Positions 24,136 through 33,071 of a DNA stretch of 64,000 nt are shown piece by piece. The notes beneath the pieces are model-generated. The model did no database searches, was not told where the DNA came from, and worked only from the letters and a program-made list of their open reading frames with translations. Source of the DNA: Acidobacteria subdivision 2 bacterium RH1 MAG20 (GTDB lineage Bacteria; Acidobacteriota; Terriglobia; Terriglobales; Acidobacteriaceae); the NCBI GenBank assembly GCA_002197545.1, contig NFUO01000007.1, positions 1 through 64,000 of the forward strand, given 5' to 3'. Position numbers and translations under genes: made by a program. Numbering within the stretch: the first letter of the stretch is position 1; each line of letters begins with the position of its first letter.

Positions 24136-27120
24136 ATGAAAAACGGCTTCCAAACACGCATTCTGGCAATCGCGCTTGCTTTGGCGACGTTAGTTGCGTG
24201 TGTGCTTGCCGTGATGAACTTCCAGCGAGAAAGCCAGTTTGACGTTCCAACGGACGGTATCTGGTGGGTTGAGGCTGCTGGCGGACTGCAGGCCAAGCGC
24301 GTTCCAACGGAGTCACCCGGCTATCGCGCAGGAATTCGTACCGGAGACGTTCTCGTAGCAATCAACGAGCAACAGACTCCGCGGTTAGCGCCCCTCGTTC
24401 GGGAGATGTTTCACAGTGGTATCTGGGCCCACGCCACATATTCCATCCTGCGCCCCCTTCCCCATGCCACTGATCTCCAGGGGGCAACCAGGCTGGACAT
24501 TCAGGTCATCCTCATTCCGACCGATCGCTCCAGCAACCAGTGGCTGCGGTTCATCGCGCTGGTCTATCTGGCGATTGGCATTTATGTATTGTTCCGACGA
24601 TGGACCGCGCCTAAATCGACGCATTTCTACGTCTTCTGCCTGGTCTCTTTCGTCCTCTATTCTTTCAAATACACCACCAGACTGGATAATTTTGACTGGA
24701 TTATCTACTGGGGCAACATTGTCGCGGAAGCTCTCCAGCCCGCGCTCTTCCTTCACTTCGCGGTCAGCTTCTCCGATGTCTTCGCATTAAACCGCCCCAA
24801 CCGTGTGCGACGCCGTCTGCTGAGCGCGGCCATCTACGCTCCCGCAGCCGTTCTTATCGGACTGCAATATTCAGCCATCCATATGTGGTCGGCAACCGAA
24901 GTTCTGCGCTATCGCCTCGATCAGATCGCGGTAGCCTATCTCGCCATTTACTACATCATCGCGGCTTTCGTCTTTCGTTTCCGGTATAACCGCGCCGCAT
25001 CCGGTCTGGAGCGGCAACAGCTCAAATGGCTTACCCGTGGCACCCTGTTGACGATCACGCCATTCACCCTGCTTTACGTCATTCCGTACCTCTACTTCTC
25101 CGGCGCGTCCGTCCCGTCGTTGCTGACGAAGATCGCCGGCCTCTCACTGATCTTTCTGCCCCTGACCTTCAGTTGGGCCATTGTGCGCTACCGGCTGATG
25201 GACGTCGATCTGATCTTTAAGCGCGGCGTAACCTACACCCTCGCAACCGCCTCGCTGGTCGGCCTCTACTTCGTCATCGTCGCGGTAACAGCCGAGATGG
25301 TCCGCGTCCGCCTGCCGAGCCTGCGTGTATGGGGATTAATCGCTGCCATCGTCGTCACGGGAATCCTCTTCGAGCCTCTCAAGAAAGCAATTCAAGCCCG
25401 AGTGGACCGCCTCTTCGACCAGAAGCGTTTCGATTACCGCGAAACCCTGGTCGAGTTCGGACGCGGCCTGAACTCGCAGACGGACCTCCGCGCTCTGCTC
25501 GATTCCATCGTCGAGCGGCTGCCCCAAACCTTGCTTGTCACTCGAGTCGCCGTCTTTCTCGCGACAGGAAGCAACCGGTCTCCGTCTGGCCCGCACTTCG
25601 AGCTGGCCGCATCGCATGGCCTGACCAACCTTCAGGATGCCGATCTCCAGGCCCTCGATGTTCGCTTCCTTGACTTCGACCGCCCCGGAGCCAACAGCCA
25701 CATCTTCCTCGAATCACCGCAGCATGTTCTCCGTCTGCCCGATACACAGCGCAGTAGCGCCCGCAATCTCGATCTGAATTACTACCTCCCCTGCCGCGTC
25801 GCCAATCGTGAGGGCTCAGGAACGCGCACGGTGGCCGTCATCGGCCTGGGCCGCACCGACGACGGCGACTTCCTCTCCAGCGAAGATATGGAGCTGCTCG
25901 AATCCCTCGCCGGCTATATCGGCATCGCTATTCAGAACGCGCAGCTCTACCAGCGGCTTGAACAGAAGATCGGAGAATTCGAGCGACTCAAGGAGTTCCA
26001 TGAGAACATTGTCGAATCGATCAACATAGGCGTCTTTGCAGTCGATCTCGAGGACCGCATTGAAAGCTGGAACACCCAGATGGAGGTCATGTACTCGAAG
26101 TCGCGGGCCGAGGTATTGCGTCAGCCTGTCTCCGAAGTCTTCCCTGCCGACTTCGTCGCAAGGTTCAACAGTGTCCGCGAAGAACAAGGCACCCACACGC
26201 TTTATAAATTCCGCCTCGCGTTGCCCGACGGCAACATGCGAACGGCCAACATCGCCATCGCTCCCCTGGTAACCCGCGACTTCATCGCCGTTGGTCGCAT
26301 CATCCTGGTTGACGACATCACCGACCGCATCCAGCTCGAAGCTCAGTTGACCCAGTCCGAAAAACTCTCCTCCATCGGTCTGCTCGCCGCCGGCGTCGCC
26401 CACGAAGTCAACACACCACTGGCAGTCATCTCCAGTTATACACAGATGCTTACAAAACACATGCGCGACGACGAGCGTCTCGCCCCCGTCCTTGAAAAGA
26501 TCACCCAGCAGACCTTCCGCGCATCGGAGATCGTCAACGGCCTGCTCAACTTCTCCCGCACCAGTGGAGCTGAGTTCACCAGCATCGACCTCAACGATCT
26601 TCTCCGCGACACTCTGGCGTTACTCGAACACCAGTTCAAAACAGCGCAGATTCACACGGAAACCAATCTCGATCCACACCTCGCGCGCATCCACGGAAAT
26701 CAGGGCAAGCTGCAACAAGTCATTCTCAATCTCATGCTCAACGCAAAAGATGCCATGTTCGGACTGCCAAACGCAACGTTGAAGGTCGCGACATTCAATG
26801 CCTCCGGTCAGGTCTTTGTCCGCATTCAAGACTCCGGCGGCGGAATCGAACGCGAGCATCTTCATCGCATCTACGATCCGTTCTTCACCACCAAGACGAA
26901 GCCGCAGGAAGGCGAGCACAAAGGCACTGGCCTCGGTCTTGCCGTCAGCTACGGCATCATTCAGGAGCACGCAGGCAAGATCCACGTAGAGAGCGAACCG
27001 GGCGTCGGCACCGCCTTCCAGCTTGAGTTCCCTGCATCCGGCAGCCGCTCCCCCACCATCTCTGCCGAAACCTATACCAACGACCGTCAGGAAACCGAGA
27101 GGAAGACGATACATGTCTGA
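24136..27120 (+). CDS. Membrane histidine kinase with PDZ, 7TM-like, GAF and PAS domains
   Basis: A 994-aa hybrid-free sensor kinase. Order by eye: an N-terminal transmembrane helix (8-27); a periplasmic PDZ-like domain (about 35-125, 'SPGYRAGIRTGDVLVAINE'); a block of seven or eight hydrophobic helices (about 135-420); a GAF domain (about 435-600); a PAS domain from 'FHENIVESINIGVFAVDLED'; and HisKA with the phospho-acceptor in 'GVAHEVNTPLAVISSY'. An HATPase_c domain follows ('NLMLNAKDAM', 'QDSGGGIE', 'GTGLGLAVSYGI'). It overlaps the response regulator by 8 nt, so the two form a pair. A PDZ sensor hints at detection of envelope protein ends, which is inference. Confidence 0.92.
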   Translation: MKNGFQTRILAIALALATLVACVLAVMNFQRESQFDVPTDGIWWVEAAGGLQAKRVPTESPGYRAGIRTGDVLVAINEQQTPRLAPLVREMFHSGIWAHATYSILRPLPHATDLQGATRLDIQVILIPTDRSSNQWLRFIALVYLAIGIYVLFRRWTAPKSTHFYVFCLVSFVLYSFKYTTRLDNFDWIIYWGNIVAEALQPALFLHFAVSFSDVFALNRPNRVRRRLLSAAIYAPAAVLIGLQYSAIHMWSATEVLRYRLDQIAVAYLAIYYIIAAFVFRFRYNRAASGLERQQLKWLTRGTLLTITPFTLLYVIPYLYFSGASVPSLLTKIAGLSLIFLPLTFSWAIVRYRLMDVDLIFKRGVTYTLATASLVGLYFVIVAVTAEMVRVRLPSLRVWGLIAAIVVTGILFEPLKKAIQARVDRLFDQKRFDYRETLVEFGRGLNSQTDLRALLDSIVERLPQTLLVTRVAVFLATGSNRSPSGPHFELAASHGLTNLQDADLQALDVRFLDFDRPGANSHIFLESPQHVLRLPDTQRSSARNLDLNYYLPCRVANREGSGTRTVAVIGLGRTDDGDFLSSEDMELLESLAGYIGIAIQNAQLYQRLEQKIGEFERLKEFHENIVESINIGVFAVDLEDRIESWNTQMEVMYSKSRAEVLRQPVSEVFPADFVARFNSVREEQGTHTLYKFRLALPDGNMRTANIAIAPLVTRDFIAVGRIILVDDITDRIQLEAQLTQSEKLSSIGLLAAGVAHEVNTPLAVISSYTQMLTKHMRDDERLAPVLEKITQQTFRASEIVNGLLNFSRTSGAEFTSIDLNDLLRDTLALLEHQFKTAQIHTETNLDPHLARIHGNQGKLQQVILNLMLNAKDAMFGLPNATLKVATFNASGQVFVRIQDSGGGIEREHLHRIYDPFFTTKTKPQEGEHKGTGLGLAVSYGIIQEHAGKIHVESEPGVGTAFQLEFPASGSRSPTISAETYTNDRQETERKTIHV

Positions 27121-28558
27121 GGCAACCGAGATGGCCGCCGAGTCTCTCCATTTACAACGCACCACCCATACCGCAGGCATTCCCCACATTCTCATCATCG
27201 ACGACGAAGCCGCAATCCGCGAGTCGCTTGAAACCTTGCTTTCGCTTGAAGGTTTCACCGTAAGCATCGCCCGCGACGGCGTCAGCGGAATGGAGCTCCT
27301 CGCCCGCAGCGAATACGATCTCCTGCTGCTCGACCTTGCCCTGCCCGGCGAGAGCGGTATTGACCTGCTGCCGCGCATCACCGAGATGCAGCCCAACCTG
27401 CCAGTCATCATGATTACGGCTTACGGCACCGTCGGCAACGTAGTCGATGCCATTCGCGCAGGCGCAGAAAACTTCGTCCAGAAGCCCTGGGACAACGAAA
27501 AACTCCTCGCCGACATTCGTACCGCGATCGCCCGTCATCGCGCCGAGGAAGAAGTCGTCCAGCTCAAGCGGACGCTGAAGCAGCGCTACAACTTCGAGAA
27601 CATCATCGGCAAGAGCGAACCTATGCTCCGCCTCTTCGACCTCATCGCCCAGGTTGCGCCCAGCCGTTCGACGGTCCTGCTGCAAGGCGAAAGCGGCACC
27701 GGCAAGGAGCTGATCGCGAAGGCGCTGCACGCAAATTCACCGCGCCGCGACCATCCCTTCGTTCCCGTCAACACCGGCGCCGTTCCATCCGACCTACTCG
27801 AATCGACCTTGTTCGGCCACGTCAAAGGCGCCTTCACCTCAGCCGTCAGCGCCAAAAAAGGCCTCTTTGAAGTAGCCAATGGCGGCACGCTCTTCCTCGA
27901 CGAGATCGGCACCATGAACATGGACATGCAGGCCAAGATCCTGCGCGTCCTCCAGGACCGCCGCTTCATGCATCTCGGCGGAGTACAGGAGATCCAGGTG
28001 GACGTCCGCATCATCGCGGCCACCAATGTTAATCTGCAGGAGGCCGTGCGCGAAGGCCGCTTCCGTGAAGACCTCTTCTATCGCCTCAACGTCATCACGC
28101 TCGAGCTGCCGCCACTGCGTTCCCGCCGCGAGGACATCCCTCTACTCGCCGCGCACTTCCTCAAGTTCTACGCCAACGAAAACGGTACCGAAGAGCCCTC
28201 GCTCGCGCCTGAAACCTTGCGCATCATGATGGAGCACGAGTGGCCCGGTAACGTCCGCGAGCTCGAAAATGCGATGGAGCGCGGCGTAGTGCTTGCAACC
28301 TCCAGAACCATCACTCCCGACCTTCTCCCGGCCCAGTTAACCGGCAGCACCTACTCCGCAAATCTTCTCGACCACAAGCCCGACGCCTCCCTCTTCGACC
28401 TCATGGAAGAGATCGAGCGCCGTATCATCTCCGACCGCCTTGAGCGCTGTCATTGGAATCAGACCGAGGCAGCCGAATACTTCAGAATCCCTCTCTCCAC
28501 GCTGAATCAGAAGATCAAGCGTCTCAACGTCGAGGTCAAGAAGCGCACACGCGACTAA
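27113..28558 (+). CDS. NtrC-family sigma-54-dependent response regulator
   Basis: 481 aa. The receiver domain has the acidic pair D30-D31, phospho-acceptor D74 ('LLLLDLALPG') and a Lys in 'VQKPW'. The AAA+ domain has Walker A 'GESGTGKE' (192-199), Walker B 'GGTLFLDEIG' and the arginine-finger region 'REDLFYRLNVITLELPPLR'. The sigma-54-contacting loop reads GAFTSA (239-244) instead of GAFTGA. A Fis-type HTH closes the protein ('WNQTEAAEYFRIPLSTLNQKI'). ATG 27113 overlaps the kinase stop. It should activate sigma-54 promoters on phosphorylation by the upstream kinase; targets are unknown apart from a possible site upstream of the operon. Confidence 0.93.
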   Translation: MSEATEMAAESLHLQRTTHTAGIPHILIIDDEAAIRESLETLLSLEGFTVSIARDGVSGMELLARSEYDLLLLDLALPGESGIDLLPRITEMQPNLPVIMITAYGTVGNVVDAIRAGAENFVQKPWDNEKLLADIRTAIARHRAEEEVVQLKRTLKQRYNFENIIGKSEPMLRLFDLIAQVAPSRSTVLLQGESGTGKELIAKALHANSPRRDHPFVPVNTGAVPSDLLESTLFGHVKGAFTSAVSAKKGLFEVANGGTLFLDEIGTMNMDMQAKILRVLQDRRFMHLGGVQEIQVDVRIIAATNVNLQEAVREGRFREDLFYRLNVITLELPPLRSRREDIPLLAAHFLKFYANENGTEEPSLAPETLRIMMEHEWPGNVRELENAMERGVVLATSRTITPDLLPAQLTGSTYSANLLDHKPDASLFDLMEEIERRIISDRLERCHWNQTEAAEYFRIPLSTLNQKIKRLNVEVKKRTRD

Positions 28559-28659
28559 GAATCCTTCCTCTGCCCGGCCAGCGATGTTCACCCGCTCCGC
28601 CTGCGAATCTCGCTAAAGGCTTGTACTCAACACCGTCATAGGCGATGATGGAACCCACC

Positions 28660-29091
28660 ATGAGCAGAGCAATCCACAAGAGAACCGCAATCACACTGTT
28701 TATCGCTTTTGGAACGATTGCCCAGGCCGCCGACCGCCACGAACCGGAACTCTCTGCCGCACAGGCGGCGGCCGTATCCAAGCAGATAGCGACCCTAAAG
28801 TCTCCCGTAGATCGTCACGTCGCCGAGGGTTGGAGCAACTCCAAAAAAGTGGCGGAGCTGATATGCAGACCATCTGCATTGATTTTCTTGAAAAAACAAG
28901 ACAAAACAATTGACCGTGTCTTTCTGGGAACAGATACTCCCGAAAGCCTTACGCTCGAAAGCAACTCGCTCCTTAAAGGCAGCGGCGAATTCAGAACTCC
29001 GCACGGGTGGCAGGATTTCGCCTTTACCTGCGAGGTAAATCCGGAGACTGGAAAAGTAACAGTTTTTAAAACAGCCCTCAGCATTAAATAA
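28660..29091 (+). CDS. DUF930-like exported protein
   Basis: A 143-aa protein with a signal peptide ('TAITLFIAFGTIAQA'). The mature part resembles DUF930 proteins of rhizobia: 'KVAELICRPSALIFLKKQ', 'DRVFLGTDTPESLTLESN', then 'GWQDFAFTCEVNPETGKVTVF'. Two Cys (in 'LICRP' and 'FTCEV') could form a disulfide. Start: three in-frame ATGs lie close together; 28660 is favoured because GGA sits 7 nt upstream and the signal peptide begins there. No known function. It may be read through from the regulator gene about 100 nt upstream. Confidence 0.7.
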   Translation: MSRAIHKRTAITLFIAFGTIAQAADRHEPELSAAQAAAVSKQIATLKSPVDRHVAEGWSNSKKVAELICRPSALIFLKKQDKTIDRVFLGTDTPESLTLESNSLLKGSGEFRTPHGWQDFAFTCEVNPETGKVTVFKTALSIK

Positions 29092-29107
29092 AAATCTCGC
29101 TACCGGA

Positions 29108-29139
29108 AAAGGGCTCAGCCACCATCGGCAGAGCCCTTT
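29108..29139. terminator. Bidirectional terminator between convergent genes
   Basis: A 9-bp perfect stem (AAAGGGCTC / GAGCCCTTT) with a 14-nt loop sits 16 nt after the DUF930 gene and 11 nt before the end of the convergent amidase gene. The A/T ends of the stem give a short T-run on each strand. Confidence 0.75.
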
Positions 29140-29150
29140 CTGGTTAGCTG

Positions 29151-30899
29151 TTAGTGGTTGTCCCGGTCGCCTCTGCAGTCCTGTCCGTCGGTAACGGCAG
29201 TCAGCTTTTGCGCGGCGGCTGTGATGGTGCGGCTATAACAGTTGCCTGACGAGTCTTCTGCCTTATAGCTCTGCGTAGCCTGACTGCCGGACGGCCCGAG
29301 GAAGGCGCCGCTGGAGTTGAAGCCAAGTGTATCCGTCGTGTTGTCCGTTTCGTTTATGCTGCTCTCGTCATAGCGAAAGCTATTCAAACTCTTGGATTCG
29401 CTAAAGAGATCCTTCTGGTTGACCGTAGTGACCTGGCTTGCGCTGCCGTCCGATTTAACCACATAGGAGAAGTCGATCGTGAGCGGGTACGTAAAGTTCT
29501 GCTCGGTAGTGTTGACGAAGAAGGCATCCCGTGTGCTGGTACGCGAATTCACGGTAGTAGTCTGCTGAGCGTTCTGAATGTCCGTAGTGGGGCTGACATT
29601 GAACTGTTGATTATTAACAAAGTCGACGCTCTGCTCAACCGTAGTCACGACGCGGCCATGCGAGGTATTGACGTAGCCACTGATAGTGAACCGCCGGTTG
29701 GACGCGACCGAGACCGTGCCAGTGGAAGTGGGGCCAGTAGGGTTGGTTGTGATCTTTTCCGTAACAACCGGATTCGGCGCCGCCGCAAGCGTATTGCTGA
29801 TGATGCCGCCGGTGACCTGCGGCTTATAGCGATCGGTATAGGCAAGAAGGTTGGCGGTAGCGAGAAAATAGCTGTTGGCATTGAAAACCCCAATGGCAAC
29901 CGTATGCGGATTGCCGTCCGAGAGCAGCCCTGCGAATGGTGTCAGGTCGACACGGTAGGGCTTGAAGTCGAGCGTCTGGACACCAGGGATAGGCTCCCAA
30001 AGATAGGGATCGATTCCACCGGTATAAATCCATGGATATACCGGCGCAACCCCGGCAGGCTGGCCATCGATGCTGATCTCTGTTTCCCTAAAAGCGGTGT
30101 TACCGCAGCTCTCCAGATTACTGGTCTGATCGTTGGGCACACAGAACATCCAAAACTCGTCATTCGACTGGCTCTGCGAGATAACGTCGAGATAGACGCG
30201 CTCGACGTTCCTGGGCAGGTTGAGCACCTGCGTAATCTTGTCGGCGGTGGTATTGAGCGTACCCGCATCGCCTCCGCTGCCATTCACAGGAACAACGATA
30301 TCGGGTGTTCGCGGAGCAGGATCACGCCACGATGCCGGATAGAACTCCAGCGCGGCATTGGCGAAGATAATGCCGTTGTAGGTAACGCCTCCCGATACGC
30401 CAACGAAGTTGCCAAGATCAGCCTGGCCTGTCTGCGATGACTTAAAGACGGCGCTAAGATCGGTAACATCGCGCTCGACATGCCAGGAAGGACTGAGTGT
30501 CGCGCGCGGTTCAGCGGTGGTCCCGTAGTAGATGTTGGCATGACCCAGATAGAAGGATGCAGTGCGGTCGAACTGCCGCCCTGCTGTCACCGTGAAGTCC
30601 GCGGTAAAGACAACCTTGGCCCAGGGACCGGGGCAGTTGGCTGGTGGAGCGTAGCTGATCGGTTTGGGATTGAAGTCAGCGAACTCCTGGCTCTGCAGAA
30701 GCGGAACAATACAGGGTTGAGTATGAGGTCGAGTGACAAGCGGCTCGGCAGTTGCGGGATTGGAAGAGCCGATCTGCGGGGTAGAGGGCACGAGCACGAC
30801 CTGAGCGTGCACGATACCGGCTGAGGCAAGGAGGAGGAGTGTGGCGGCCGAAGCGACAATACGGTTCACGCCATAGGAAGGAACGATTCTTCTGAGCAC
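29151..30899 (-). CDS. Secreted PNGase A-like peptide N-glycanase
   Basis: 582 aa with a signal peptide ('ASAATLLLLASAGIVHA'). The body matches the peptide:N-glycanase A family known from plants and fungi: 'CPGPWAKVVFTADFTVTAGR', 'FYLGHANIYYGTTAEP', 'VERVYLDVISQSQSNDEFW', 'EISIDGQPAGVAPVYPWIY' and 'TGGIDPYLWEPIPG'. These enzymes cut the amide between Asn and the first GlcNAc of N-glycans. Acid-active bacterial members have been described from Acidobacteria. The C-terminal 200 residues are Thr/Ser/Asn-rich beta sequence. It stands alone, with 376 bp of AT-rich DNA upstream. A role in scavenging plant or fungal glycoproteins is inferred. Confidence 0.8.
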   Translation of the reverse strand: MLRRIVPSYGVNRIVASAATLLLLASAGIVHAQVVLVPSTPQIGSSNPATAEPLVTRPHTQPCIVPLLQSQEFADFNPKPISYAPPANCPGPWAKVVFTADFTVTAGRQFDRTASFYLGHANIYYGTTAEPRATLSPSWHVERDVTDLSAVFKSSQTGQADLGNFVGVSGGVTYNGIIFANAALEFYPASWRDPAPRTPDIVVPVNGSGGDAGTLNTTADKITQVLNLPRNVERVYLDVISQSQSNDEFWMFCVPNDQTSNLESCGNTAFRETEISIDGQPAGVAPVYPWIYTGGIDPYLWEPIPGVQTLDFKPYRVDLTPFAGLLSDGNPHTVAIGVFNANSYFLATANLLAYTDRYKPQVTGGIISNTLAAAPNPVVTEKITTNPTGPTSTGTVSVASNRRFTISGYVNTSHGRVVTTVEQSVDFVNNQQFNVSPTTDIQNAQQTTTVNSRTSTRDAFFVNTTEQNFTYPLTIDFSYVVKSDGSASQVTTVNQKDLFSESKSLNSFRYDESSINETDNTTDTLGFNSSGAFLGPSGSQATQSYKAEDSSGNCYSRTITAAAQKLTAVTDGQDCRGDRDNH

Positions 30900-31275
30900 A
30901 GTGATTTCCTTTCAGGCTTACGAAACCCGGGGGATCAAACTGCCACAGATGTTCAATGCAGGAAAAGGAAATAGAGACGGTCGCATCCATGTCGTATCCC
31001 GTGCTCGTCTCTTTGAAACACAACTCAATGATCGTGACGCGGAGCATAGAAAGCCGAACGGATAATTGTCAATAATTATCTTCAATATTTTGCAATTTAA
31101 ATATTCATACAATCAATTTACTGATTATCCCAGTACGTTTCCATTATCTCTCCTCCCTCAACTCATCGCCGTTACATAGCGAGAGAAGGTTTAGCCAAAA
31201 CCATTTTTTAATGATTGATTTACAGGCGATATTAAGACACAAACTACTGAATCAACGCGGTTTACGCTATAATAC
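30900..31275. other. AT-rich intergenic region upstream of the PNGase-like gene
   Basis: These 376 bp are clearly more AT-rich than the flanks and contain no gene I can support. A 7-bp inverted repeat (GATAATT / AATTATC, 31061-31080) could be an operator for the amidase gene. A TATAAT at 31268 has no partnering -35 and points into the end of the dehydrogenase gene. Confidence 0.4.
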
Positions 31276-32382
31276 CTACGAAGAGGCAACTAACCCAGAC
31301 TGAATAACAATCTTCAGCGAGTCTGCCTGCGGATGCGAAGCCAGATCAATCGCAGCTACCGTATCCTCCAGCGAGAAGCTGTGCGAGATGAGATTGGTAA
31401 GGTCGAACCCCCTTCGATAGCCATCAAAGACCATCTTGGTAACGTCGTCCTGAAGATCAACCGAAGCGCTATACGATCCCATCAGCGTCTTTTCATCCAT
31501 GCAAACGGCAGCCGGATCGAAGGGAGCCTCACCATGCTGGGTCTGAGCAAACAGCACAACCCGGCCACCAGGACGAATCGCATCCATAGCCACCTTGATG
31601 AGTCCATTGCCGCCAACCGCAAGCAGCGTAACATCAGCCCCTCGTCCCTCAGTGGCAGCCTTGGCAGCAGCGACAACATCTCCACGAGCGTCCAGTGGAT
31701 GATTCAGTCCAAACTTCGCCGCAACCGCATGGCGCTCGGGATAGAGATCGCTGGTAAGAACGGTGGCACCAGTCTGCTTCGCCAGCGCAGCAAGCAAAAT
31801 TCCAATCGAACCCTGGCCAATCACCAGTACCGTCTCATCCGGTTGCAAATCGAGCAGTCGAATTGCCTTGTAACAGGTATTCACCGGTTCAAGAAAAGCC
31901 GCCTGCTCGAAAGGAATCTCGTCCGGAACCTTGACCAACCCACGACGAACAACCCAGTCCATCACCCGGATGTACTCGGCAAATCCACCACCCGAAGGAG
32001 CAAATCCAGCCGTGCAACCAACTTTTTTATAGACCTCACACTGCGCAAAAGTCCGCTTCCGGCAGTAATAGCATTCGCCGCAGGGGATGTGGTGATAGGC
32101 CATGACGCGGTCGCCTACAGCGAAGTCACGAACGCCTTCGCCGATACGTGCAATCGTGCCCGACATCTCATGCCCGAAGATGCGAGGCGCATCATGCGAG
32201 CCGCCATGGATCTTTTTCAGATCCGTGCCGCAAATGCCGCAGGTATGGATCTTCACCAGCACCTCGCCAGCGCCGATCTCGGGAACGGGAACCGTCTCAA
32301 CACGCACATCGTTCACGCCCCGATAGACCGCGGCGCGCATCATCGCCGGAATTGTCTCTACTTGTTTTTGCTGTAGTGTCAC
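31276..32382 (-). CDS. Zinc-dependent MDR dehydrogenase of the hopanoid operon
   Basis: A 368-aa medium-chain dehydrogenase of the sorbitol/threonine dehydrogenase type. The catalytic zinc site is shown by 'CGICGTDLKKIHGG' and 'RIFGHEMSGTIARIGEG'. The structural-zinc cysteines are in 'CGECYYCRKRTFAQCEVY', and the NAD fold opens 'VLVIGQGSIGILLAALAK'. GTG 32382 with AAGGA 5 nt upstream starts it, 8 nt after hpnG, so it is the last gene of the hpn operon. Standard annotation would be alcohol dehydrogenase. Context suggests a polyol or aldose-like substrate on the hopanoid side chain, such as ribosylhopane. That is inference. Confidence 0.85.
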   Translation of the reverse strand: MTLQQKQVETIPAMMRAAVYRGVNDVRVETVPVPEIGAGEVLVKIHTCGICGTDLKKIHGGSHDAPRIFGHEMSGTIARIGEGVRDFAVGDRVMAYHHIPCGECYYCRKRTFAQCEVYKKVGCTAGFAPSGGGFAEYIRVMDWVVRRGLVKVPDEIPFEQAAFLEPVNTCYKAIRLLDLQPDETVLVIGQGSIGILLAALAKQTGATVLTSDLYPERHAVAAKFGLNHPLDARGDVVAAAKAATEGRGADVTLLAVGGNGLIKVAMDAIRPGGRVVLFAQTQHGEAPFDPAAVCMDEKTLMGSYSASVDLQDDVTKMVFDGYRRGFDLTNLISHSFSLEDTVAAIDLASHPQADSLKIVIQSGLVASS

Positions 32383-32390
32383 AGATTTCC

Positions 32391-33071
32391 TTATGCTTGC
32401 TGTCGATACCAGTTTAGCTGGAACTCAAGTTCGCTGGTCAGCAACTGCACCGCCCGCTTGCTGTTGCCGGCAAGTGTACGGAGTTTAGGCCACAGACGAG
32501 GTCGAACGACAGAGTGCACCGCGAACGCTGCTTCACGGAACTGCCCGTCGGATGTGGCGAACCGTGCCAACTCCTGCATCTCGAACGACGCGTCATCCGA
32601 GATGGACTTGATGGCATGGAAAGGAAGATTGCGAGCCTGCGCAAGCCGTGCGACCGTAGCAGCTTCCATATCGACTGCACTGGCTTGGTAGGACGCAAAG
32701 AGACGCTGCTTCTCCTCAACGCTCGCAATGGCAGAAGTGGTAACCAGTATCGGTCCAGATGGGTCGCGGATAAAGCGCTCACCAGTAAGAGCGTCGATAA
32801 CTACGCCAGCACGAACGATATCGCCTACATGAAGCGACGAATCGCAAGCACCGGCAAGTCCAACCGAAAGCAACGCAGTCACCGGCTTCAAGGAGAGCGC
32901 AGCCTGCACGGCAAGCGCAACCCGCGCAGCTCCCATGCCCGCGCAAGCAACGACCGCAAAGTCATTGGTATACGCGATGACCTTGCCCGGCAGCCGATGC
33001 TCTTGCCATCCGCGAACAAGTTGCTTCACCTCGCGTGGCAAAGCAGCAATGATGGCTGGACACTCTCTCAT
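32391..33071 (-). CDS. hpnG: Hopanoid-associated nucleoside phosphorylase
   Basis: HpnG removes adenine from adenosylhopane by phosphorolysis to give phosphoribohopane, the second step of C35 side-chain synthesis. The 226-aa product has the purine-nucleoside-phosphorylase fold: 'VVACAGMGAARVALAVQAAL', 'LLSVGLAGACDSSLHVGDIV', 'AVDMEAATVARLAQARNLP' (ribose-binding Met-Glu) and 'AIKSISDDA' (base-binding Asp). The assignment as HpnG rather than MTA/SAH nucleosidase comes from its 4-nt ATGA overlap with hpnA and the neighbouring hpnH and shc. Confidence 0.88.
   Translation of the reverse strand: MRECPAIIAALPREVKQLVRGWQEHRLPGKVIAYTNDFAVVACAGMGAARVALAVQAALSLKPVTALLSVGLAGACDSSLHVGDIVRAGVVIDALTGERFIRDPSGPILVTTSAIASVEEKQRLFASYQASAVDMEAATVARLAQARNLPFHAIKSISDDASFEMQELARFATSDGQFREAAFAVHSVVRPRLWPKLRTLAGNSKRAVQLLTSELEFQLNWYRQQA

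Noticed and set aside
31268..31273. TATAAT as a promoter
   Set aside because: No -35 hexamer at proper distance, and it would read into the 3' end of an opposing gene.
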